From NCBI GenBank assembly GCA_049509675.1, contig JBEKZQ010000232.1:1-9981 (forward strand): a stretch of 9,981 bases of DNA, in the 5' to 3' direction. Origin of the DNA: JBEKZQ01 sp049509675. Its GTDB lineage: Bacteria; Planctomycetota; Planctomycetia; Pirellulales; Thermoguttaceae. Positions within the stretch are counted from its first letter, which is position 1, and the number at the start of each line of letters is the position of its first letter. Positions 1-4,948 of the stretch are shown here, in pieces. Both the position numbers and the translations under genes were made by a program. The notes beneath the pieces are model-generated. The model was given only the letters and a program-made list of their open reading frames with translations, searched no databases and was not told the origin of the DNA.

Positions 1-35
1 GGCCCGGCTGTAGTGCTACGGATCGGCCAACGAAT

Positions 36-102
36 AATTGGCGGACTGTCCCAATTCCGGCACCAAGCTTCGCCTGGTCGCGACGAAAATGGGACTGTCC
101 CC
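36..102. repeat. Two direct copies of a GGACTGTCCC near-palindrome (REP-like)
   Basis: The 10-mer GGACTGTCCC occurs at 43-52 and again at 92-101. The second copy extends to GGGACTGTCCC, a perfect inverted repeat around one central T. The first copy sits inside a further small inverted repeat (AATTGG at 36-41, CCAATT at 51-56). The roughly 40 bases between the copies are not coding. The arrangement resembles dispersed REP-like palindromes of large planctomycete genomes, but that comparison is from memory and was not searched. Confidence 0.45.
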
Positions 103-203
103 TTCCCGACGAAGACCCGCCAGAACCACGGTTTGCTCGACGCTACCCTACAGTTCACGAATAATCCGGGATCATCGGCCGGCGGCGGCCTTGGAGTTAC
201 GCG

Positions 204-1754
204 ATGACGAAGATTGTGGGTGTGATACTTCTGATCGTGGCGGGGGCGATGTCCAGCACGCTGGCGGCGGCGCCCGAGCCGGCTGCGAAGGCAGCGCCGG
301 CGGCAAAACCAGCCGCGACGGCGGGAGCCAAGGCGGCCGCCGCCGAGCAGCCCGCGGCCGTGGTACTGCAAGAAGACGTGCCGGCCCAGGCAGTTCTGGA
401 CCTTGAGGCCAGGGGGATCGCCTTGTTCCGCATCGACGTGCCCAAGGACGCGGTGCAAATGACCATCCGCATATTGAACAATCCCGTCATGCTGGACCTC
501 CTGGCCCGCATGGAAAAGCCAATGGCCACGGCGGAGGAGGCCGACCATCGCTCCGGCGGCGACGTACTGGACCCGTCGCTGCGGATCTCGCGGCAGAGCC
601 TGCCGCCGCTGGCCGAGGGAACGTGGTACATCGGCGTGACCGACTTGGACAGCGGCCCGGCCGTGGTCCATAAGCGGCCCGTGAAACAGGTGCCCTTCTC
701 GCTCAAGGTGTCGTTCGTGCGGGCCAGGATCGACTGTCTGCTCCAGCCGGGCAAGAAGACGCACGGCCGGGTCAGTGCCGAGGAAGGCAGCGTGTACAGT
801 TTTGCCATCGACGTGCCTGCGGAGGCCAAGGCATTGCGCCTGGATCTGGACGACGTCTCCAGCGACCTGGACATCCTGGCCCGGCGCGGGGCGGCGCTGG
901 TGGCCAACCAGGATGCCGACGCCACGGCAATCAGCCCCTTGGGGCGCGAAAGCCTGTTGATCGATCGCAGTTCGCCCACGCCGTTGGCGCCCGGCCGTTG
1001 GTACGTGAACGTGGTGCATCCGTCAGGGTTCGGCGTGGTCGAGTTCTCGATCTATGCCTCCTTCTCGCCGCAGCCCCCGGCCGCGTTGCTGGTGATTCCG
1101 AAACTCGCCTGTCCGGCCGATCCGCGCAAGCGGGCCATCCAGGCCATCGTCGACGTCTCGACGGAAATTGCCGGGGCTTCCGGCACGCTGTTGACCGCGA
1201 ACGGCCTGGTTCTGACCAATTACCACGTGGTGGCCGAGGTCGCCGAGGGCGCCGCCGACAAGGATCCAATTGTCATCGGCGCGACGATCGATCCGCAAGA
1301 TACGCCCCGGGAACTTTTTCGCGGCCGCGTGGTGCTGTTCGACAAGCGGCTGGACCTGGCCCTGATTCAGATCACCTGCGGACTGTACCGTCAGCCGTTG
1401 CCGGCCGGGTACCTGTTTCCCACGCTGCCGCTGGGCGACCCGGCAACCCTGGAGATCGGCGACCCCATCTCGATCATCGGCTTTCCGTCGATCGGCGGGA
1501 CCGCCGGGCGGGTGAGCGTCACGCTCACCCAGGGCGTCCTCAGCGGCTTTGAAAAAACCGCCGTCGGCACGCTCATGAAGACCGACGCCAATATCAGCCC
1601 GGGCAGCTCCGGCGGCGCGGCGCTGGACAGTCATTGGCGGTTGATCGGCGTCCCCACGTTCGAGAACGTCAGCCCCGAGGCCGTCAGCCACATGTCCTAC
1701 GTCCAACCGCTGTCGCTCTTGCCCGCGGAGTGGCGAAAGAAGATCAAGCCATAA
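204..1754 (+). CDS. Exported trypsin-like (S1C) serine protease with two N-terminal PPC-type domains
   Basis: Predicted secreted or periplasmic endopeptidase of 516 residues. The N-terminus is a signal peptide (about 1-23: lysine, hydrophobic core, Ala-rich cleavage region), followed by an Ala/Pro/Lys-rich linker to about residue 52. Two similar beta-rich units follow, about 60-172 and 186-288. Each has a 'FRIDVP' or 'FAIDVP' strand, a 'LDLLAR' or 'LDILAR' strand and a closing 'GTWYIGV' or 'GRWYVNV' strand, as in bacterial pre-peptidase (PPC) domains. The protease domain (about 310-505) holds a complete triad: His341 in TNYHVV, Asp384 in RLDLALI and Ser469 in SPGSSGG. No PDZ domain follows, unlike DegP/HtrA proteins. 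GGAG at 193-196, seven bases before the ATG, supports the start. The substrate is unknown. The gene converges with the next one across 8 bases with no visible terminator. Confidence 0.9.
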   Translation: MTKIVGVILLIVAGAMSSTLAAAPEPAAKAAPAAKPAATAGAKAAAAEQPAAVVLQEDVPAQAVLDLEARGIALFRIDVPKDAVQMTIRILNNPVMLDLLARMEKPMATAEEADHRSGGDVLDPSLRISRQSLPPLAEGTWYIGVTDLDSGPAVVHKRPVKQVPFSLKVSFVRARIDCLLQPGKKTHGRVSAEEGSVYSFAIDVPAEAKALRLDLDDVSSDLDILARRGAALVANQDADATAISPLGRESLLIDRSSPTPLAPGRWYVNVVHPSGFGVVEFSIYASFSPQPPAALLVIPKLACPADPRKRAIQAIVDVSTEIAGASGTLLTANGLVLTNYHVVAEVAEGAADKDPIVIGATIDPQDTPRELFRGRVVLFDKRLDLALIQITCGLYRQPLPAGYLFPTLPLGDPATLEIGDPISIIGFPSIGGTAGRVSVTLTQGVLSGFEKTAVGTLMKTDANISPGSSGGAALDSHWRLIGVPTFENVSPEAVSHMSYVQPLSLLPAEWRKKIKP

Positions 1755-1762
1755 CCACGTCT

Positions 1763-2026
1763 TCAGTCGTGAGGAAAAACCATTTCCTTCACATCCACGC
1801 CTTCCAGCGCGGAGAGCTTCCCCTTGAACTCCGCGCAGACGGCCGGATCACCGAACATTTCCAACAAGATCAGACCGCGAGGCGAGCAGACCTTATCGTC
1901 CACGTGGTGCAGTCCGATGCGGGTCTTGATGTTGCAACCATACTCGGTGAGGAGTTTCTGCACGTTGGGCGCCTGGTGTGCCCGATCGGTGACATGAACC
2001 CCGTAGATCAGATGGGGTTGTTCCAT
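1763..2026 (-). CDS. TM1266-like small ferredoxin-fold (ACT/NikR-C-like) regulator
   Basis: An 87-residue protein resembling the TM1266 family, annotated elsewhere as putative regulators of the iron-only hydrogenase system. The family is a ferredoxin-like beta-alpha-beta fold related to the NikR C-terminal and ACT domains. Matching features are an opening 'IYGVHVTDR' strand, the helix 'VQKLLTEYG', a 'RIGLHH' strand, then 'GLILLEMFG', and a closing 'KLSALEGVDVKEMVF', which fits the family's usual ending of a helix and 'L..LEGV.VK' strand. The start is well supported by AGGAGG at 2034-2039, seven bases upstream. No hydrogenase or HydEFG maturase gene lies in the window, so the hydrogenase link should not be transferred; a ligand- or metal-sensing role is only a guess. 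Residues 47-48 are Cys-Ser in a loop, with a second Cys at 64, a possible but unproven metal site. Confidence 0.7.
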   Translation of the reverse strand: MEQPHLIYGVHVTDRAHQAPNVQKLLTEYGCNIKTRIGLHHVDDKVCSPRGLILLEMFGDPAVCAEFKGKLSALEGVDVKEMVFPHD

Positions 2027-2050
2027 AGCGTGGCCTCCTTATTTGCCGGC

Positions 2051-2079
2051 ATTGTAGCACGCGCCCCCGCAGGCGGCAA
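2051..2079 (-). promoter_or_regulatory. Sigma70-like promoter for the TM1266-like gene
   Basis: On the minus strand TTGCCG (2079-2074) is followed by a 17-base spacer and TACAAT (2056-2051). This matches 4/6 and 5/6 of the sigma70 consensus at ideal spacing. Initiation near 2044 would give a leader of about 18 bases that contains the AGGAGG ribosome binding site. Confidence 0.5.
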
Positions 2080-2168
2080 TCGCGGCGGGAGAAATGATTC
2101 CTCACGACAAGAATATGCGGGAGTTGTACGTTTGCAGGCTGCCGGCGCATGGGATTCACGCCACGTGT

Positions 2169-2187
2169 TTGCCAACACTGTTGGCAA
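2169..2187. repeat. Perfect 8-bp inverted repeat with a 3-base centre
   Basis: TTGCCAAC (2169-2176) and GTTGGCAA (2180-2187) are exact reverse complements around ACT. The symmetry suits a dimeric repressor operator as well as a short hairpin. It lies about 90 bases upstream of the minus-strand TM1266-like promoter and about 120 bases upstream of the doubtful small ORF, so which gene it would serve is unclear. Confidence 0.4.
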
Positions 2188-2287
2188 CAGCTATTGGACA
2201 AGGTGAACTGCGGGGGGCGAATAGCCGGACGTGCCCCGGGTGGCACAACATCCCACGTGCTTGACGGCCCAGATGTCGGAGAGCATA

Positions 2288-2440
2288 ATGCCGGACGTGC
2301 GAACGGGGCAACGGCAAAAAGAACTCTTCGGGAAAGGCAGAGACAAATGGCGATCCAATCCGACATTTGGGATCATCCTGCTGGTAACTTGGCCGATCTG
2401 CTGTATTTGGGCAGCGGTTGCTGCCAGCAACTCAACGTGA
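2288..2440 (+). CDS. Doubtful small ORF: possible 50-residue single-pass membrane protein
   Basis: I do not recognise this ORF. The first ~24 residues are basic and polar (RTGQRQKELFGKGRDKWR), and residues 25-47 form a hydrophobic stretch ('FGIILLVTWPICCIWAAVAA') that could span a membrane once, ending in SNST. GGAG at 2278-2281 lies six bases before the ATG, a usable ribosome binding site. An in-frame GTG at 2231 and an ATG at 2273 are alternative starts. Open frames overlap it on both strands, so chance is the main alternative. No homology is claimed. Confidence 0.2.
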   Translation: MPDVRTGQRQKELFGKGRDKWRSNPTFGIILLVTWPICCIWAAVAASNST

Positions 2441-2473
2441 CCGAGAATTGCGGCGTTATCATCGGCCGCATCG

Positions 2474-2479
2474 TATAAT
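2474..2479 (+). promoter_or_regulatory. Consensus -10 box (TATAAT) before the DUF4258 gene
   Basis: An exact TATAAT lies 46 bases before the DUF4258 start codon. The only -35-like hexamer is TTGCGG at 2448-2453, with a 20-base spacer that is longer than usual. A promoter for the two-gene unit is plausible, but the -35 is weak. Confidence 0.35.
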
Positions 2480-2525
2480 CAATCAGGCCACGGTCAGGCG
2501 GAAGATCGGGTGAGAAGGGCGCGCG

Positions 2526-2819
2526 ATGAACACACCGCAAAAACCGATCACCATTTCCGCCCACGCCGCAGAGCGGATGCGCCAGCGCGGAGCGGACCGG
2601 GCGGAAGTGGAACACGCAATCCGCAATGGCGACTGGAAGCCGGCGCAGCGCGGAAAGTGGCATGTGCGCCAACAACTGGCGTTTGGCGCGCTATCCCCGA
2701 TCAACAAACAATACTACCGCTTCAAGGCCCTGGACGTGGTGTTCGCCGACGAGTCGCGGGCCATCGTGGTGGTTACCGTCAAGGTCTTCTATCACAACGG
2801 AGGGGGTGCAGTCCGATGA
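2526..2819 (+). CDS. DUF4258 domain protein (toxin-like)
   Basis: A 97-residue protein of the DUF4258 type: 'HAAERMRQRG' near residues 13-22, the helix 'DRAEVEHAIRNGDW', then a beta-rich half closing on 'ADESRAIVVVTVKVFY'. The family's usual layout is an N-terminal 'H...R...R' helix, a 'v..al..G' helix and a final vvTvy strand. These small proteins often resemble RelE/BrnT-like toxins and commonly sit beside DUF2283 or antitoxin-like genes; that role is inferred, not shown. The start is preceded by GAGAAGGG about 8 bases upstream. The stop overlaps the next start as ATGA (2816-2819), so the two are probably translationally coupled and co-transcribed from the box at 2474. Confidence 0.75.
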   Translation: MNTPQKPITISAHAAERMRQRGADRAEVEHAIRNGDWKPAQRGKWHVRQQLAFGALSPINKQYYRFKALDVVFADESRAIVVVTVKVFYHNGGGAVR

Positions 2820-3043
2820 AGATTCGCTACGACGCAGCAGTGGACGCCTTGTATATCGAGTTGCGTCCCCTGGATCCGGGCACGGCGGAATGCCGCGAAT
2901 TGACCCCGGACATAACCGCGGACTACGGGCCGGATGGAAAGATTGCCGGGCTGGAGATTCTCGACGCATCCCACGTCCTTGGCGAAGAGGTCCACAAGGT
3001 GGTCGTGGAGCTGTCGCCCATCTCGTCGCCGTCTCTGATTTGA
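2816..3043 (+). CDS. DUF2283 family protein (putative antitoxin-like partner)
   Basis: A 75-residue DUF2283 protein. The opening 'MKIRYDAAVDALYIEL' matches the family signature 'M.i.YD...DALYI.l', and the middle 'ADYGPDGKIAGLEILDAS' matches its 'D....G.i.GIEIL.AS' core. The ATG lies inside the preceding gene's stop (ATGA overlap) and has a strong GGAGGGGGT ribosome binding site at 2799-2807, eight bases upstream. DUF2283 genes are frequently paired with DUF4258 genes. A regulatory or antitoxin function is suggested by this pairing only; the biochemical role is unknown. Confidence 0.8.
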   Translation: MKIRYDAAVDALYIELRPLDPGTAECRELTPDITADYGPDGKIAGLEILDASHVLGEEVHKVVVELSPISSPSLI

Positions 3044-3072
3044 CCGGCAAGAGGAAGCTTTATGGAAGCAGC

Positions 3073-3166
3073 GCCCGAGGCGAGACTTGAACTCCGGCGC
3101 CTTGCGGCACACGATCCCAAGAAGACGGGTCGGCGACCGCGCAAACAGCCGGCCGCCGACCCGGGC
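3073..3166 (-). other. tRNA-Leu-like sequence, probably a decayed or partial copy
   Basis: On the minus strand the 5' end GCCCGGG (3166-3160) can pair over seven positions, one of them a G-U, with CTCGGGC (3079-3073). Before the latter come a variable-arm-like TGCC-GCAA-GGCG and a T-arm containing GTTCAAGTC, all features seen at the 3' side of tRNA-Leu. Against a working gene: only three of five T-stem pairs form, no D-arm or anticodon arm is recognisable, the length is 94, and no CCA follows. It overlaps the hairpin at 3126-3163. I regard it as at best a remnant or an att-like tRNA 3' end. Confidence 0.2.
3126..3163. terminator. Strong GC-rich hairpin in a convergent gap (possible bidirectional terminator)
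   Basis: CGGGTCGGCG (3126-3135) and CGCCGACCCG (3154-3163) are exact reverse complements, ten pairs around an 18-base loop. A second small palindrome (GGCAT C ATGCC, 3164-3174) follows directly. It stands between the ends of the DUF2283 gene and the minus-strand Cys-rich gene, where a shared terminator would be expected. There is no T-run on either side, so classical intrinsic termination is not certain. Confidence 0.4.
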
Positions 3167-3205
3167 ATCATGCCTCCACGACTAGCGCTATCGCAGATCG
3201 CGGCT

Positions 3206-3652
3206 CTATTTGGCCGGGGGTGCTGCCGGCAGCGGCGCAGCGTTCGACGGCGACGGTGACGGCGGAGGGCTTGCCGGCGGAGCCACCGCTGGCGCTGTTG
3301 CGGGCGGCGCCGCGGGCGGGGCGGCGGGCGCTGCCATTGTCGTCGTGCCGCTCGTCGTCGTGCCGCCGGATGCGCACGAATTGCACCCGCCCAGGCTGCA
3401 ACTGCCGCAGGCGCTGTAACAGGTGGTGTAAGGCAACGCACAACCGTAACCGCACGTGTTGCAACCGCAACTCAAGCCGCACGTGCTGCAGCCGCCGCAA
3501 CCACAACTCGAACAGGAACTGCCGCAGCCGCCCCAACCGCATCCGCCGCAACCGAGCCACCGGCCGGCATCGGCGTTATTGGACAGGCAACTCAGGGCGA
3601 TCCCGACCAGCAACAGGGCGGTTGCCCAACGAACGATCCGAACTGTGTTCAT
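3206..3652 (-). CDS. Exported Cys/Gly-rich protein with Pro/Ala-rich tail
   Basis: A 148-residue hypothetical protein. Residues 1-29 form a signal peptide (NTVRIVRWA, then a hydrophobic core, ending NADA before Gly30). Residues 34-93 hold 17 cysteines at short, semi-regular intervals (GCGGC, CSSC, CGCGGC, CNTC and similar), embedded in Gly/Ser. Residues 105-148 are a Pro/Ala/Ser tail of low complexity ending in Lys. No catalytic domain is visible. The chosen ATG (3652) has AGGAG at 3660-3664, seven bases upstream; an upstream in-frame ATG adds 14 residues before the signal peptide and is unlikely. Planctomycetes encode many such small Cys/Gly-rich exported proteins. Cross-linked envelope structure or metal binding are guesses. 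A lipoprotein reading (ALSC at 19-22) is weak. Confidence 0.7.
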   Translation of the reverse strand: MNTVRIVRWATALLLVGIALSCLSNNADAGRWLGCGGCGWGGCGSSCSSCGCGGCSTCGLSCGCNTCGYGCALPYTTCYSACGSCSLGGCNSCASGGTTTSGTTTMAAPAAPPAAPPATAPAVAPPASPPPSPSPSNAAPLPAAPPAK

Positions 3653-3750
3653 GCTTCCACTCCTTCGTGAACGTGAAACAGGATAGTAAACCACATGGTT
3701 CCCGGCGGCGCGGGCAAAATGCCGCGCCCTTTGCCCCTATTCTATCGAGG

Positions 3751-3860
3751 CCGTCAACAGCCAAAGTCGAAACCCGGGTGCCGACCAAGAGTGGGCGCCC
3801 GCAAGTTCCCTCTCCCCCGTCGGGAGAAGTTAGGGTGAGGGGGGGAATTGCTGTTGACGG
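3751..3860. repeat. MITE-like 110-bp segment: 11-bp inverted ends around a CCCTCTCCC hairpin repeat
   Basis: CCGTCAACAGC (3751-3761) and GCTGTTGACGG (3850-3860) are exact reverse complements 88 bases apart. Inside lies a copy of the CCCTCTCCC...GGTGAGGGG dispersed repeat (about 3807-3846), including the stem TCTCCC/GGGAGA at 3811-3816 and 3822-3827. The same repeat, in the same orientation, recurs at 8318-8358. No target-site duplication is obvious at the edges. It lies in the 236-base gap between the YihY gene and the Cys-rich gene. Confidence 0.45.
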
Positions 3861-3888
3861 TCGGTCGCTCAGCATGGTCGGATGGCGC

Positions 3889-4731
3889 TCAGGTGCGGGG
3901 GCGATTGAGTTCCGCATCGTCGTGCAGGGCGCGGACCAGTGCGGCCCCCAGAAACGTGATCGCGCTGGCATAGTACAGCCACAGCATGACGGCGATGAAC
4001 GAGCCGACGATGCCATAGGCGCTATAGCTCGTGCTCAGCACCAGGGCTACCAGCAGGCGTTGACCGATCAGCCACACGATGGCTACCAGCAGGCCGCCCA
4101 CCAGCGCAGCCCACCATTTCACGCGCGCGCGGGGGACCACCTTATACAGCACGCCGAACAGCACGGTATTGCTGACGATGCTCAAGCTGATCTGTACTCG
4201 TCTCCAGTCCAAAATCCGCGCCAGGACGATGTCGGACAAGAACAGCGCCAACACCAGGCCCGCCACGACGAGCAAAATGAGGAATGCCATGGCCCGATCG
4301 TGCAACAGTTGGCGCAGTGCGGAGAGCCAGCCGCTGGCGGTTCGTCCCGTGCCCCAGATGCGATTGAAGGCAAAATCCAATTGTGCGAAGACGCTCGTGA
4401 CGGCGATCAGCAAGGTGAGCAGACCGATCGGTCCGCCGAACCCGGCATTTGCCTTTACGCCCGCCAACAAATGACCCAACTGGTCCGACAGCCAGGGGCT
4501 TGAGGTGGTCTTGGCCACCAGTTCCAGCAATTCCTTTTGCTCATTCTGGGCGTGCGTCGATAGCCGCATGACCACGCCGAGTGCGGCGATCACCACCAGG
4601 CAGAGCGGAAACAACGAGAGGGCCGCGGAATAGGCCATGGCCGCACTGAGCAACAGCCCCTCGCTCTTTTGCCATGCCTGCCAGGTCCTCAGCAGCACGG
4701 ACCACAGGCCTTGTCTGAACCGGCGGAGCAT
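3889..4731 (-). CDS. YihY/BrkB-family inner-membrane protein
   Basis: A 280-residue integral membrane protein of the YihY/virulence factor BrkB family (once mislabelled RNase BN). Six hydrophobic segments are visible, at about 27-55, 99-116, 146-170, 180-197, 207-230 and 238-268. Family features are the early 'AMAYSAALSLFPL' in the first segment, 'FAFNRIWG' near 120, and 'AYGIVGSFIAVMLWLYYAS' leading to 'LGAALV' at the C-terminal end. The function is unsettled; transport or membrane integrity roles have been suggested for relatives. The start at 4731 is chosen over an ATG 17 codons upstream because GAGGAGGG (4745-4738) lies six bases before it and the family's amphipathic N-terminus then begins normally. 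It is transcribed divergently from argG. Confidence 0.88.
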   Translation of the reverse strand: MLRRFRQGLWSVLLRTWQAWQKSEGLLLSAAMAYSAALSLFPLCLVVIAALGVVMRLSTHAQNEQKELLELVAKTTSSPWLSDQLGHLLAGVKANAGFGGPIGLLTLLIAVTSVFAQLDFAFNRIWGTGRTASGWLSALRQLLHDRAMAFLILLVVAGLVLALFLSDIVLARILDWRRVQISLSIVSNTVLFGVLYKVVPRARVKWWAALVGGLLVAIVWLIGQRLLVALVLSTSYSAYGIVGSFIAVMLWLYYASAITFLGAALVRALHDDAELNRPRT

Positions 4732-4802
4732 GGACGGCCCTCCTCGATTGCCTTCGCACTGCGCTCTAATAGTCTCCGGCACAAAATAGGATCACGCGGG
4801 CT

Positions 4803-4829
4803 GTAGGACGGATTGGCAATCCGTCTTAC
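4803..4829. repeat. Dispersed hairpin repeat (12-bp arms, GGC loop)
   Basis: GTAGGACGGATT (4803-4814) pairs with AATCCGTCTTAC (4818-4829) with a single G-U at RNA level. The gap is upstream of both divergent genes (YihY and argG), so it is not a terminator for either. Near-identical 'gacggatt..aatccgtc' hairpins are, from memory, abundant in some planctomycete genomes and give spurious 'TDCQSVL' peptides, as the antisense reading does here. Confidence 0.5.
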
Positions 4830-4893
4830 GAAAGCCCAGCCGCGCGTGAAAATTTATCGTGCCAGGATAATAGCGTACCACCGGCTGGTCCCC

Positions 4894-4922
4894 TTGCAAA
4901 TGGCCCGCACGCTGGCGAGAAT
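4894..4922 (+). promoter_or_regulatory. Possible argG promoter
   Basis: TTGCAA (4894-4899), a 17-base spacer and GAGAAT (4917-4922) match 4/6 at each hexamer. Initiation would fall near 4929, about 20 bases before the argG start and upstream of its GGAG. The match is marginal; GATAAT at 4866-4871 is an alternative -10 but has no -35. Confidence 0.25.
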
Positions 4923-4948
4923 AGAACGCATAACCTGGAGAATCTCGC

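Larger units (their letters stand above)
2027..2525. other. About 500 bases without a secure gene
   Basis: This divergent gap lies between the TM1266-like gene and the DUF4258 gene. It holds the promoter at 2051-2079, a palindrome at 2169-2187, an 11-bp direct repeat (GCCGGACGTGC at 2224-2234 and 2290-2300), a small hairpin GTTGCT/AGCAAC at 2417-2431, a doubtful 50-codon ORF at 2288-2440 and a TATAAT box at 2474-2479. The other open frames here look nothing like known proteins, and I do not annotate them. Confidence 0.6.

Noticed and set aside
2149..2478. Plus-strand frame of 109 codons in the 2027-2525 gap
   Set aside because: No ribosome binding site, no recognisable motif, and composition without protein character.
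3220..4503. Plus-strand open frame of 427 codons across the Cys-rich and YihY genes
   Set aside because: It is a translation of repetitive antisense DNA (Arg/Cys/Asn-rich, then Gln/Ala-rich). Both minus-strand genes have better starts and recognisable features.
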